From an uncultured Bacteroidia bacterium (GTDB lineage: Bacteria > Bacteroidota > Bacteroidia > Bacteroidales > UBA932): a stretch of DNA of 64,000 nucleotides. Position numbers and translations under genes: made by a program. Positions 34,754 through 44,359 of the stretch are shown piece after piece. Where the stretch lies: positions 1 through 64,000 of the forward strand of contig CACZZF010000004.1 of the NCBI GenBank assembly GCA_902785575.1, given 5' to 3'. The notes beneath the pieces were generated by a model, which ran no database searches, had not been told where the DNA came from, and worked only from the letters and a program-made list of their open reading frames with translations. Each line of letters opens with the position of its first letter. The first letter of the stretch is position 1.

Positions 34754-35785
34754 ATGACAGACTTCGATCCTCGCGATACAAACGTTGACAAAGATAAGGA
34801 TTTGGACGGAATAATCCGCCCGCAAGAACTTGAAGATTTCACTGGACAAAAAGAGATCGTCTCCAACCTCAACGTATACATAAAGGCCGCCAAGATGAGG
34901 GGTGAGGCGCTCGATCATGTCCTTTTCCATGGTCCTCCCGGATTAGGTAAGACCACATTGGCTCACATTATAGCTAACGAGATGGGGGTGAATATGAAAG
35001 TCACCTCCGGGCCGGTGCTTGACAAACCTGGAGATCTGGCTGGTCTGCTTACGTCTTTAGAGACAGGAGATGTTCTATTCATAGACGAGATTCATAGGTT
35101 ATCCCCTGAAGTGGAAGAGTATTTGTATTCCGCTATGGAGGATTATGTGATTGATATTATGATAGATAAAGGACCTGGAGCCAGATCTGTCAGGATATCC
35201 CTTAATCCATTCACTCTTGTAGGAGCCACAACTCGGAGCGGCTTGCTGACCGCGCCATTGAGAGCCAGATTCGGAATCACTTGTCCATTAGAGTATTACG
35301 ATACTTCAGATTTGGTCTGGATCGTGAAGAGAAGTTCAAGGATATTGAATGTTACCATAGATGACGCCGCATCGAGGGAGATAGCTCTCAGGAGTCGTGG
35401 AACTCCTCGTATAGCCAATGCTCTTTTGAGAAGGGTAAGGGATTTCGCTCAGGTTATGGGAGACGGCCATATTGACCTTGATATAGCCAGATATGCATTG
35501 AACAAACTTAAGATAGACACGAGAGGACTCGATTCTATCGATAACAAGATATTGAGGACAATTATATCGACTTTCAAGGGAGGACCCGTTGGAGCCAATA
35601 CGATAGCCACGGCGATCAGTGAGGATCAAGGTACTTATGAGGAGGTATATGAGCCGTTCCTGATTAAAGAAGGATTTATCGTACGCACCCAAAGAGGTAG
35701 GATAGCCACTGAGATGGCTTATCGCCATCTTGGTATGGATGCTGAACTAGAGGCTAACAAGACTGAAAATGGCACGTTGTTTTAG
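34754..35785 (+). CDS. ruvB: Holliday-junction branch-migration helicase RuvB
   Basis: This 343-residue hexameric AAA+ motor works with RuvA, whose gene is at 63 kb in the same window. Walker A is [12 protein letters not shown], Walker B is LFIDEIHRL, sensor 1 is [19 protein letters not shown] and the arginine-rich C-terminal winged helix has [17 protein letters not shown]. The ATG at 34754 gives the normal N-terminus (MTDFDPRD...[11 protein letters not shown]) and lies just after a TATATTTG box. Its last 17 bases overlap the start of the C45 hydrolase gene in another frame. Confidence 0.97.
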   Translation: MTDFDPRDTNVDKDKDLDGIIRPQELEDFTGQKEIVSNLNVYIKAAKMRGEALDHVLFHGPPGLGKTTLAHIIANEMGVNMKVTSGPVLDKPGDLAGLLTSLETGDVLFIDEIHRLSPEVEEYLYSAMEDYVIDIMIDKGPGARSVRISLNPFTLVGATTRSGLLTAPLRARFGITCPLEYYDTSDLVWIVKRSSRILNVTIDDAASREIALRSRGTPRIANALLRRVRDFAQVMGDGHIDLDIARYALNKLKIDTRGLDSIDNKILRTIISTFKGGPVGANTIATAISEDQGTYEEVYEPFLIKEGFIVRTQRGRIATEMAYRHLGMDAELEANKTENGTLF

Positions 35786-36830
35786 AATATTCTTTATTGC
35801 CGCTTTTTTGCTGTTGTCAGCAAATGCTTTTTGCTGCACTTCTGTTATAATCTCCGGTAATGCCAGGGCGGATGGCCGTCCGATTATGCTGAAGCATAGA
35901 GACACAGGAGAGCTAAATAACCGGATGCAGTGGTTTCAAGGGCCTGTCTATAATTTCATAGGACTTGTGAATTCCTCTTCAAAAGGAGGAGAGGTATGGT
36001 CAGGGCATAACTCCGCGGGTTTCTGTATAATGAATACGGCAACTTATGACCTGAAGGATGATGATGTTCCCGCTTCCCAAATGGATAAGGAAGGAATATT
36101 GATGTTCAAAGCTCTCGGACAATGTTCCGATTTGGCTGATTTTGAGCGCCTTCTGGAGTCTCTTCCTAAACCTTGGGGTGTAGAGGCTAATTTCGGAATA
36201 ATAGATTCAAAAGGGGAAGCCGCTTATTATGAGGTAAATAACCATTCTTTCAAGAAATATGATGTGGTAGATGAGCCGGGTGGTTATATGGTTGTGACTA
36301 ACTTCACCAGGAGTGGTCGTGTCGAGGATAGGAAGGGCGTTGACAGGTTTGAGAAAGCCGTGGGTATTATGGCAGGATTGGATGTTTCAACCATAAGCCA
36401 TAAAGAGTTGTTCAACGCCATCTCCAGATCCGGAAAACCTATTATGAGAGACATTTCAGCTTCTGCGATTGTTTTTGAAGGTGTGCTTCCCGGTGAGGAT
36501 CCATCATTGACTGTGGCATGGACTATTCTCGGATGTCCGGTCACCAGTGTTTATATTCCTTTGAAAGTATTTGAAAGTGACCATATTCCTACCTACATGA
36601 AAGAAAAAAGAGGTGGAGAAGAGGCTCAGATTTGCAGTCAGTCGCTGGTAATCAAGGGAATATATGGTTATGAGAACGGATGTATAAACGAGTGTGAAGA
36701 GGTGGAGAAAACAATCGATAATAGTTTCTCGAGAACCATGGGCGCTTCTAAATATGACCGCTTCGCCAGAAAGGTTTATAGGAAATATAAGATGATGTAT
36801 ATCCGTAAACTTCCGAAAGTGGTGTCTTGA
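35769..36830 (+). CDS. Secreted Ntn-type C45-family hydrolase/acyltransferase
   Basis: This 353-residue protein has a signal peptide ([20 protein letters not shown]). Directly after it is [10 protein letters not shown]. The second Cys (Cys23) would become the N-terminal nucleophile after autoprocessing, as in choloylglycine hydrolase and the acyl-CoA:6-aminopenicillanate acyltransferase (C45) family. [46 protein letters not shown] and VVTNFTRSG are typical substrate-pocket segments. It likely cleaves a linear amide or transfers an acyl group; bile salts or N-acyl amino acids are possible but unproven. The start lies inside ruvB, so it is translationally coupled to it. Confidence 0.8.
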   Translation: MARCFRIFFIAAFLLLSANAFCCTSVIISGNARADGRPIMLKHRDTGELNNRMQWFQGPVYNFIGLVNSSSKGGEVWSGHNSAGFCIMNTATYDLKDDDVPASQMDKEGILMFKALGQCSDLADFERLLESLPKPWGVEANFGIIDSKGEAAYYEVNNHSFKKYDVVDEPGGYMVVTNFTRSGRVEDRKGVDRFEKAVGIMAGLDVSTISHKELFNAISRSGKPIMRDISASAIVFEGVLPGEDPSLTVAWTILGCPVTSVYIPLKVFESDHIPTYMKEKRGGEEAQICSQSLVIKGIYGYENGCINECEEVEKTIDNSFSRTMGASKYDRFARKVYRKYKMMYIRKLPKVVS

Positions 36831-36902
36831 ATTGTTTTATACGATAAAAATCATTAAAATTGCAGACTGTTTCTTAACACGCATATCATTAACTACTGAA
36901 AT

Positions 36903-38849
36903 ATGGCCGATAAATTAATCTCAAAGATTCCCGACGGACCTTTGGCTGAGAAATGGACCAAACGTAAGTCGGAACTTCGTCTCGTCAATCCCAACAACAG
37001 AAGAAAACTTGAGATCATTGTGGTAGGTACCGGTTTGGGAGGAGCTTCCGCAGCCGCTTCCCTAGGTGAACTTGGTTACAATGTCAAGGTTTTCTGTATC
37101 AGCGATTCTCCCAGAAGGGCCCACTCAATCGCCGCTCAGGGAGGTATCAACGCCGCCAAGAATTACCAGAACGACAATGATGCTGTTTACCGTCTCTTCT
37201 ATGACACCATCAAGGGAGGCGATTACCGCAGCCGTGAGGCGAATGTTTATCGTCTCGCTGAGGTTAGCGCGGCCATTATTGACCAGTGCGTGGCACAGGG
37301 AGTTCCTTTCGCCCGTGAATATGGCGGATATCTTGCTAACCGTTCATTCGGAGGTGTCCAGGTCAGCCGTACTTTCTATGCCCGTGGACAAACCGGACAG
37401 CAGCTCCTTCTCGGCGCTTACGCCGCTTTGAACCGTCAGGTCGCCGCCGGCACCGTGACAAGTTATCCTCGTCATGAGATGCTTGACCTTGTCATAATAA
37501 ATGGCCAGGCAAAGGGTATAATCGCACGTAATCTCGTGACAGGTAAGCTTGAGAGATTCGGAGCTCATGCTGTTGTTATAGCGACTGGAGGATATGGAAA
37601 CACCTATTTCCTCTCAACAAACGCTATGAACAGTAACGGATCCGCCGCATGGCAGTGCTACAAGAAGGGCGCTTATTTCGCCAATCCTTGCTTCGCCCAG
37701 ATCCACCCGACCTGTATTCCTGTTCATGGAGAGCAGCAGTGCAAACTTACTCTTATGTCCGAGTCGCTCCGTAACGACGGACGTATCTGGGTTCCCAAGA
37801 AGATGGAAGATGTGATGAAACTCCGCAAGAAGGAAATCAAGCCTTCCCAGATTCCTGAGGAAGATCGTGATTACTATCTCGAGCGTCGTTATCCTGCTTT
37901 CGGAAACCTTGTTCCTCGTGATGTAGCTTCCCGCGCCGCCAAAGAGAGGTGTGATGCTGGTTTCGGTGTGAATGAGACCGGCCTTGCCGTGTTCCTTGAT
38001 TTCTCAGACGCCATCAAGAGGCTTGGTCATCAGAGGGTTCAGGAGCGCTACGGCAACCTGTTCGATATGTATTTCAAGATCAACAATGTCAGCCCTTGGG
38101 AAGAGCCGATGATGATTTATCCCGCCATCCATTACACTATGGGCGGTATTTGGGTTGACTATGATCTTCAAACCACTATTCCTGGTCTGTACGCTATCGG
38201 TGAGGCTAACTTCTCCGACCACGGTGGAAACCGTCTTGGAGCTTCCGCCCTTATGCAGGGTCTTGCTGACGGTTACTTCGTACTTCCTGTCACAATCGCT
38301 GACTATCTGTCCAACAAGTTCGCCGAGCCTAAGACAGACATCAACGATCCCGCTTTCGATGAGGCCGAGAAGGCTGTCCAGGCCAGAATTGACAAACTCT
38401 TCGCGATAAAGGGTAAGAAGACAGTTGATTCCCTCCACAAGAAACTTGGTAACATTATGTGGGAATATGTCGGAATGGCCCGCAGCGAGGAAGGACTGAA
38501 GAAGGCTATCGAGGAGATTAAGGAACTCAAGAAGGAATTCTATGAGGATGTGTGCGTTCCCGGAGAGCAGAACCAGTTCAACCAGGAACTCGAGAAAGCC
38601 CTCAGGCTTGAGGACTTCTTTGAGATTGGTGAGTTGATGGCTCGTGACGCCCTTAACAGGAACGAGTCCTGCGGTGGTCATTTCCGTGTCGAGAGCCAGA
38701 CCGAGGAAGGCGAGGCCAAGAGGGATGACGCCAATTACATGTACGTCGCCGCTTGGGAGTACAAGGGAGAGGACAAAGAGCCCGAACTCCACAAAGAGCC
38801 TCTCAAATACGAGTTTATCGAAGTCAAAACCAGAAACTACAAAGAATAA
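36903..38849 (+). CDS. sdhA: Succinate dehydrogenase/fumarate reductase flavoprotein subunit
   Basis: This 648-residue flavoprotein catalyses succinate-fumarate interconversion at the cytoplasmic face of the membrane. The FAD site is [20 protein letters not shown], the flavin-linking and capping region is [18 protein letters not shown], the catalytic region includes [10 protein letters not shown], and [20 protein letters not shown] is the C-terminal FAD segment. Length matches the Bacteroidota type. sdhB follows after six bases. The cytochrome b subunit normally just upstream is absent; the preceding gene is the C45 hydrolase. Confidence 0.95.
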   Translation: MADKLISKIPDGPLAEKWTKRKSELRLVNPNNRRKLEIIVVGTGLGGASAAASLGELGYNVKVFCISDSPRRAHSIAAQGGINAAKNYQNDNDAVYRLFYDTIKGGDYRSREANVYRLAEVSAAIIDQCVAQGVPFAREYGGYLANRSFGGVQVSRTFYARGQTGQQLLLGAYAALNRQVAAGTVTSYPRHEMLDLVIINGQAKGIIARNLVTGKLERFGAHAVVIATGGYGNTYFLSTNAMNSNGSAAWQCYKKGAYFANPCFAQIHPTCIPVHGEQQCKLTLMSESLRNDGRIWVPKKMEDVMKLRKKEIKPSQIPEEDRDYYLERRYPAFGNLVPRDVASRAAKERCDAGFGVNETGLAVFLDFSDAIKRLGHQRVQERYGNLFDMYFKINNVSPWEEPMMIYPAIHYTMGGIWVDYDLQTTIPGLYAIGEANFSDHGGNRLGASALMQGLADGYFVLPVTIADYLSNKFAEPKTDINDPAFDEAEKAVQARIDKLFAIKGKKTVDSLHKKLGNIMWEYVGMARSEEGLKKAIEEIKELKKEFYEDVCVPGEQNQFNQELEKALRLEDFFEIGELMARDALNRNESCGGHFRVESQTEEGEAKRDDANYMYVAAWEYKGEDKEPELHKEPLKYEFIEVKTRNYKE

Positions 38850-38855
38850 CCGGAT

Positions 38856-39635
38856 ATGGATTTCAATCTTAAGATATGGCGTCAGAAGAACGCCCGTGAA
38901 AAGGGTCATTTTGAGACCTACCACATCTCTGGAATCGAGGAGGACGCTTCGTTCCTCGAGATGCTCGACATCTTGAACGAGCAGCTTATCCGGGAAGGTA
39001 ATGATCCTGTGGCTGTTGAGAGGGGTTGCCAGAGCAGCGGCCCGGTCTCTTTCGACCACGATTGCCGTGAGGGAATATGCGGAGCCTGCTCATTGTTTAT
39101 TGACGGTCGCGCCCATGGTCCGGACGATCATGTGACTACCTGCCAGTTGTTTATGCGTCATTTCAAAGACGGGGCGACTATTACCGTGGAGCCTTTCAGG
39201 AGCCCGGCTTTCCCTATCATAAAGGATTTGGTTGTTGACCGTAGCGCGTTCGACAAGATTCTCCAGGCCGGAGGTTTCATCTCTGTCCGCACAGGAGCCG
39301 CTCAGGATGGTAATACTATACTGATCCCTCATGACAATGCGGAGAAGAGCATGGACGCCGCAGCTTGTGTTGGTTGTGGAGCTTGCGTGGCTACTTGTAA
39401 GAATGGTTCAGCGATGTTGTTCGTCGCCGCGAGGGTATCCTCTCTTGCTTTGCTGCCGCAGGGTCGTCCTGAGGCTGCCACAAGGGCCAAGAATATGGTC
39501 GCCAAGATGGAGGAACTCGGATTTGGAGGTTGCACCAACACCCGCGCTTGCGAGATGGAGTGCCCGAAGGGCATCTCGATCGAGCATATAGCCAGGCTCA
39601 ACCGAGAGTTCCTTAAAGCTAAATTCAGGGACTAA
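38856..39635 (+). CDS. sdhB: Succinate dehydrogenase/fumarate reductase iron-sulfur subunit
   Basis: This 259-residue electron-transfer subunit has the plant-type [2Fe-2S] cysteines in [15 protein letters not shown] and a later Cys at [21 protein letters not shown] and [14 protein letters not shown] supply the [4Fe-4S] and [3Fe-4S] clusters. It sits six bases after sdhA and ends four bases from the convergent glycosyltransferase gene. Electrons would pass to quinone through a membrane subunit that is not encoded next to it. Confidence 0.95.
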   Translation: MDFNLKIWRQKNAREKGHFETYHISGIEEDASFLEMLDILNEQLIREGNDPVAVERGCQSSGPVSFDHDCREGICGACSLFIDGRAHGPDDHVTTCQLFMRHFKDGATITVEPFRSPAFPIIKDLVVDRSAFDKILQAGGFISVRTGAAQDGNTILIPHDNAEKSMDAAACVGCGACVATCKNGSAMLFVAARVSSLALLPQGRPEAATRAKNMVAKMEELGFGGCTNTRACEMECPKGISIEHIARLNREFLKAKFRD

Positions 39636-39639
39636 AGAG

Positions 39640-41913
39640 CTAAATGAAGTTATCTTTTTTCATCCTTGAACGGATGATAGAAAAGTAACTTCTCATCTGA
39701 ACATTACGGTTTATCCGGCCGAAATTGTTCATGTGGTATCGCCTGTCCAGAGTCACTAGGTCTGATTCGAATATACCAGCACCTGACTCTCGGACGGCGA
39801 TAACCCATTGTGCCGTTTCAGAACTGGACAGGGACTCATCGAAGCCTCCGACTTTGTCGAACAATGATTTACGACAGAGCATACATCCGGCCAGCATCCT
39901 TCTGTAGGGTTCCGGATTTATAATTAACGAAGCGCTCTGTTCGGGAGTAAGTTCTTCTGAGATAAAATCCTTGGCGAGGAAACTCAATAGACTGATAGAT
40001 TCATCCGATAATTCAGCCAGTCTAAACGCTTTGTCCAGAGCCCAGGGAACAAAACGATCATCAGCATCGAGGTAAATTATCCATCTGCCTCTCGCCAAGG
40101 CGAGAGACTCATTTCTGGAAGTAGATTGTCCTAAATGACTTCTTGAAACGACAGTTCCGACTAAACCATTGTTATTCAAGGTATCCACAGCCACCTTTAC
40201 ACTTTCGTCAGACGATCCGTCGTCAACAACAATAATCTCTGTGCTGAATTCGGACTTGCAACTTAGAATAGCCTCTTCTATATACTTTTCGGCATTCATG
40301 CACGGAATAAGTATGCTTAAATCATATAAAGGCTTGTTAATGAAGTGTTTCCGTCTGATACCCAGCAAAAAGGCCTCCAGTCTTTTCTTGCCCCTTTCGG
40401 TCTCGTTTAGAAGAGTATTTACAGACAAACCGGATCCTTTGATATGTCTGATGTCAAGCTCTTTTTCCACAATCTGATACTTCGCTCCTGAAGAGATGGC
40501 CCTTACGATCCATTCGGTGTCGTCACGCATTGGCAAGGACTCATCCAAAACACCAATCTTGTCAAACAGAGACTTCCTCGCAAGACAAGATCTTAAATGG
40601 AAAGTGTTGTCTTTTAATGACATATCCAGTATTCTCTGAGAACCGGTGTTGGTGTCATCAGTCACATTCCGGTCTAGAATGAACACAATGTCCGTTTCCG
40701 GATTCTCATCAAGAACCGCCACTTGGTCCGCAAGTTTCCCAGGAAGCCACTCATCATCCGCGTCGCAAAAAGCTATCATACGCCCTCTGGACAGTCTCAA
40801 ACCGTCATTGCGTGCTTTCGCGGCCCCTCTATTTTGAGCCACCCGCACAGGTATCAGCTGCTTGACGTCTTTGTAACGTTCGGTCAGTAGATCGAAAGTA
40901 CCATCCGACGAACCGTCATCCACAACAATAAGTTCCATCGAGTCATCCAGTTGCGGGATAATACTGTCAAGACACCTGGGTAAAGTCAATGTGGCGTTGA
41001 AAGCGGGGATTATCACAGAGACTTTAATATTTTTCCTTGAATCAAGATTATTTCCTTCATTATTATAGCCAAATAAAGCTTTTAGACTGAAATATGATAA
41101 TCTTTCCTTCTGGAAGTCCTTATGGTATAACCCTTTATACACCTCATCCCATTCGTCGGCGAAATGTATGTCATTAAACAACCAAGGCTTCGCCCGACCC
41201 GGAAAATGAACAATGGCGGCGTTTTCTTTCGCATACACCAGATCTTCTTTTCTGGCTATGCAATGGGTCATTGAATTCCATAGACGGTAGTCGACAATCT
41301 TGACATGACAGTCAAATACGGCATTCACAAGGTCTTGCCCGGGGAACAACAGTTTCCGATCCTTGTTTTCAGAAAGAAAAGTATCTCGGGCGGAATTGAT
41401 ATCAGCATTCCTGATGGCGTCAAGGTCATACAACATGACCCCGGCATTGAAATAATTTCCGGGTTGAGATAGTCCTAAAGATTCGGCGTTCCGACGGATA
41501 AGGGAAATCATGGAAGGCCCATAGGAACATGCCGCGGCCCATTTTCCTTCCAATTCTATCTCATATAATTCTTTTAAGGATTTCCTGACAATAATATCCG
41601 CATCCAGCCAAAGAATCCGTCTGATCTCTTTTGGAATATAATCGGCGGCCATTAGCCGGAAATATGTCTCTTTAGAGATATATGCTTTTGTGTCGGCACC
41701 TTCAAAGACAGAAGAATCAACCAGGATGCTGAAGTATTCTCCTCCAAGAGAGGTCACAACGGATCTTAACTCGTCATCCGCTTCTTTTGAAAGCGCGGAG
41801 CGAAGCATATATATCTGATGAGGAATAGGCGAGGGGTTGGAATCGAAGAACGATTTCAGCATCACCTCTAACGGCATCAGGTAATTATCATTGCAACTAA
41901 CAAGAATATTCAT
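39640..41913 (-). CDS. Three-domain glycosyltransferase: GT8 + GT2 + GT2
   Basis: This 757-residue protein has three transferase modules. Residues 1-265 are GT8-like: LDADIIV (DxD at 104-106), GNYFNAGVMLYDL and VHFPGRAKPW. Residues of about 297-510 are GT2: SVIIPAFNATLTLPRC, VVDDGSSDGT (332-334) and FCDADDEW (384-386). Residues of about 531-757 are a second GT2: SILIPCMNAEKYIEEA, VVDDGSSDES and YLDADDRF (616-618). All three nucleotide-sugar and metal motifs look intact, so the protein could add three sugars in sequence. No membrane helix is visible. It overlaps the upstream GT2 by four bases and is the last gene of the Wzt-pseudoNTase-PqqD operon. Confidence 0.85.
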   Translation of the reverse strand: MNILVSCNDNYLMPLEVMLKSFFDSNPSPIPHQIYMLRSALSKEADDELRSVVTSLGGEYFSILVDSSVFEGADTKAYISKETYFRLMAADYIPKEIRRILWLDADIIVRKSLKELYEIELEGKWAAACSYGPSMISLIRRNAESLGLSQPGNYFNAGVMLYDLDAIRNADINSARDTFLSENKDRKLLFPGQDLVNAVFDCHVKIVDYRLWNSMTHCIARKEDLVYAKENAAIVHFPGRAKPWLFNDIHFADEWDEVYKGLYHKDFQKERLSYFSLKALFGYNNEGNNLDSRKNIKVSVIIPAFNATLTLPRCLDSIIPQLDDSMELIVVDDGSSDGTFDLLTERYKDVKQLIPVRVAQNRGAAKARNDGLRLSRGRMIAFCDADDEWLPGKLADQVAVLDENPETDIVFILDRNVTDDTNTGSQRILDMSLKDNTFHLRSCLARKSLFDKIGVLDESLPMRDDTEWIVRAISSGAKYQIVEKELDIRHIKGSGLSVNTLLNETERGKKRLEAFLLGIRRKHFINKPLYDLSILIPCMNAEKYIEEAILSCKSEFSTEIIVVDDGSSDESVKVAVDTLNNNGLVGTVVSRSHLGQSTSRNESLALARGRWIIYLDADDRFVPWALDKAFRLAELSDESISLLSFLAKDFISEELTPEQSASLIINPEPYRRMLAGCMLCRKSLFDKVGGFDESLSSSETAQWVIAVRESGAGIFESDLVTLDRRYHMNNFGRINRNVQMRSYFSIIRSRMKKDNFI

Positions 41914-42926
41914 GGTATGGAAACAGTTGACGGATAATCCCCGTTTTTCTTGATGTAGCTGAAATAACTCAGATAAGCGGAAGGATTATACTTTGAAAGC
42001 CATTCGGAATAATCAGGACAAGAAAGCATCTCTTTTAACAAGAACATGTCAACAAAGCTGTAATATTTAGGAAACTCCTTCACTTCGTCAACGATGTCAG
42101 CGAAAAAAGAACGTATGAAATTATACTGCGACTCATTCTCCATCACCAACTTCCGAGGGACAGAATACAACCTTGCCCTTCCTCTTGGAATATTTCTGGC
42201 CCTTAACTCATCGTAAAACAAACGATAATTTTCGAAATGACGGAATCCGGCGCCCGGTTGTGTGACGAGTGACCCGGCCCTTTGATAATAATGATAATAC
42301 GGGCCGGAAAAGATATAACTCTTCTCTTGGAGAATCTCAGCGAGAGAAGTGAAAAAATTATCTTCAACTCCGCCTTTAAGCAAGGGAGAGCGTATATTAT
42401 TGTCATTTAAGTATTTAAGTCTGTACAAGCGGGTCCAGACAACTGGAAAAAAGCGAGATTGGACCAATGATGGAGAATAATAACCCGGTTCTGGCTTTAT
42501 GAATCCGAAGTCTCCTGAGGGTTTCCTTTCCGACGGATCATCATATTCTTTGTACCAATTCCGATTTATCACGACATCGTTGCCGGTCCTGATCGCCGCG
42601 TTATACATTGCTTCGATCAAGCCGGAATCTATCCAATCATCGGAGTCCATGAAATAAACGTACTCTCCTCCGGCGATATCAAGGGCCAAGTTGCGGGCAT
42701 ACGGAACCCCGTGATTCTCTTTAAGTTGTACAGGGCGGAACCGTTCGTCTTTAACGGCATAAGATTCAATGATTTCCCAAGACTTATCTGACGAACCGTC
42801 GTCTATACACAAGACCTCAAAATCTTTAAAAGTCTGGGAAAGAATAGAGTCCAGACATCGTTGCAGATATCTTTCAGTATTGTAAACCGGGACTACTACA
42901 GAGACCTTCATTTTTCCGGCCTCCAT
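41910..42926 (-). CDS. Family 2 glycosyltransferase
   Basis: This 338-residue GT-A enzyme has SVVVPVYNTERYLQRCLDSI at the N-terminus, the nucleotide-binding LCIDDGSSDKSW, the metal-binding FMDSDDWI (DSD) and a C-terminal acceptor-binding region rich in Tyr and Arg. No membrane segments are present, so it acts at the cytoplasmic face on a lipid-linked or protein-bound acceptor. It overlaps the PqqD-like gene by 19 bases upstream and the three-domain transferase by four bases downstream. Acceptor and sugar are unknown. Confidence 0.88.
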   Translation of the reverse strand: MEAGKMKVSVVVPVYNTERYLQRCLDSILSQTFKDFEVLCIDDGSSDKSWEIIESYAVKDERFRPVQLKENHGVPYARNLALDIAGGEYVYFMDSDDWIDSGLIEAMYNAAIRTGNDVVINRNWYKEYDDPSERKPSGDFGFIKPEPGYYSPSLVQSRFFPVVWTRLYRLKYLNDNNIRSPLLKGGVEDNFFTSLAEILQEKSYIFSGPYYHYYQRAGSLVTQPGAGFRHFENYRLFYDELRARNIPRGRARLYSVPRKLVMENESQYNFIRSFFADIVDEVKEFPKYYSFVDMFLLKEMLSCPDYSEWLSKYNPSAYLSYFSYIKKNGDYPSTVSIP

Positions 42927-43324
42927 CCCTCGTCGGCATCGACTTCGTGTATCGGGTCAGCGAAGAGAAGTTCCTGAATATCTTTATAATCCTTACATGC
43001 CGGAGTGAAAGAGTCCGCCTCGGCTATCACGGGGTCAATGGCCGCAGGTTTTGTAGCGGAGGATTCATCGGGCACAATGATCTCAAAAGCGATTAATTTG
43101 TCAACGAAGGCGCGTATTTTTTCTTCCACATCTGCCGGAGCACCCGGAAGGGCGGCTACAGCAGTATTAATATCGTCTATCGCGCATCCAGCCAAAAGAT
43201 TCTCATATATAGCTGTACCAAAGTAGTTCATACCGTAGTAAATACCTGTTACGGAATTAATTACGATCGCCGTTCCTTCGGTGATGTCGGCAAGCATCTT
43301 TGGCTCGTTAAGTTTGTATTTCAT
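42908..43324 (-). CDS. PqqD-like protein with acidic C-terminal tail
   Basis: Residues 1-87 of this 138-residue protein look like a PqqD domain: a winged-helix fold with LADITEGTAIVINSVTGIYY (strand-hairpin), LNPVG-type FGTAIYENLLAG and a regulatory helix ending FEIIVPDE. PqqD domains are the prototype RiPP recognition element, binding leader peptides. A flexible Ala/Pro-rich linker (88-110) leads to a tail DYKDIQELLFADPIHEVDAD followed by EGWRPEK. The tail is unlike PqqD itself and resembles a precursor-peptide or recognition tag. Neighbours are a nucleotidyltransferase-fold protein, a Wzt-type ATPase and glycosyltransferases, as in HPr-kinase-linked PqqD systems, but no HprK-like kinase is here. 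Role unknown. Confidence 0.7.
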   Translation of the reverse strand: MKYKLNEPKMLADITEGTAIVINSVTGIYYGMNYFGTAIYENLLAGCAIDDINTAVAALPGAPADVEEKIRAFVDKLIAFEIIVPDESSATKPAAIDPVIAEADSFTPACKDYKDIQELLFADPIHEVDADEGWRPEK

Positions 43325-43378
43325 TCTTGATATAGTTTGTACTAAGCAAATAAAAATGTTCTGTAAATATACTTATTA

Positions 43379-44359
43379 TTATTGATGTTGAAGTATTTGG
43401 AGCGTCCAAATATATTTTTTCAGTGCCGAAGGGATAATTCCGACATTTGATCCTGCGGTTAATGCGGAAATAATGGTTTTCCGCACTGCTGAAACAGTCT
43501 CTCCTGCCCCATAGATGACATCTCTCTTAAAAAGAAAATCAACATACTTTTTCTCAAGTTGTTTTTCTGATAATGAAGATTCGGGCAAGTTATCAGGAAG
43601 CACACCATGCAGGACAGATCCCACCACGGCCTCCGCGAATAAAACTTGGAATTCGACCCCGGCCGAACGGGCGTTCTCCCAGATAATCCCATGGTCAAGA
43701 CCTCCGTTTAACTCAGCCAGATTCTTTATGTCTGAGATAAGATTCAGGTTGTTCTTCAGTGATCCTTTCCGGATAATTGTCTCATAGACATCAACCAAGG
43801 CCAAGAACACAAGATCCTCAGGGCAAGGAAGTTGTCCGTTTGCCTTTCGCATAACGCTATTGTCCCAAGCCTTGTGTAGATTAACTTGTTTGTCTTTCAC
43901 CATCGAGGAAAGGGTTTCCAAGGCGAGGTTATATTCTGAAGCGGGCACAAGGATATCCAAGCCTCCGATCCATCGTTGATAATCAGGAAAATAGCCCCTC
44001 ATAGCCATATCTCCCGCCAGGAGAAAGGGAATATTTTTCTCTTTCAAAGAGTTGGAAATAGTTGATATTGAGGCTCTTGTCTGAATCTCTTTGAATCGGC
44101 AATAAGAAAGCACACCATTCAGCCTTGGAGTGACCGCAGCCGGAAACACAAGATCTTGGCGGCTTTTCATCAGAAGCGCGATAAGAAGATTAGTTCTTAT
44201 TGGCGTATTATCGATATCCCATTCCCTAAGAATATTGTCAAGTTCGGCTTGTGAGCAAGAATTGTCCAAGGTCAATTCCAGAAACTTCCTATCCACATTC
44301 CGCAGCGAACGGCTTGCCTGTTCACGTATATTATTTATGAGAATATCGCCCCCTTTCAT
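43379..44359 (-). CDS. NTP_transf_5-fold protein with substituted active site (pseudo-nucleotidyltransferase)
   Basis: This 326-residue protein aligns by eye with the protein at 45706-46812 but has lost the catalytic set. FLLAGDMAM stands where the paralog has FIVIKGGAM (Lys116 to Gly). RWIGGLDILVP stands where the paralog has RWMSDVDILIP (Asp133 to Gly, the second Asp kept). VNLHKAW stands for VLDIHRF (Asp to Asn). The family is the uncharacterised nucleotidyltransferase group (PF14907) often seen with PqqD-like and HprK-like genes. The fold looks preserved, including LPCPEDLVFLALVDVYE, which argues for a binding or scaffold role. It overlaps the Wzt gene by four bases and precedes the PqqD gene by 54. 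Confidence 0.65.
   Translation of the reverse strand: MKGGDILINNIREQASRSLRNVDRKFLELTLDNSCSQAELDNILREWDIDNTPIRTNLLIALLMKSRQDLVFPAAVTPRLNGVLSYCRFKEIQTRASISTISNSLKEKNIPFLLAGDMAMRGYFPDYQRWIGGLDILVPASEYNLALETLSSMVKDKQVNLHKAWDNSVMRKANGQLPCPEDLVFLALVDVYETIIRKGSLKNNLNLISDIKNLAELNGGLDHGIIWENARSAGVEFQVLFAEAVVGSVLHGVLPDNLPESSLSEKQLEKKYVDFLFKRDVIYGAGETVSAVRKTIISALTAGSNVGIIPSALKKYIWTLQILQHQ

Noticed and set aside
38004..39059. Long open frame (351 codons) opposite sdhA-sdhB.
   Set aside because: It is antisense to two well-supported genes and shows no family motif; a shadow of codon usage.
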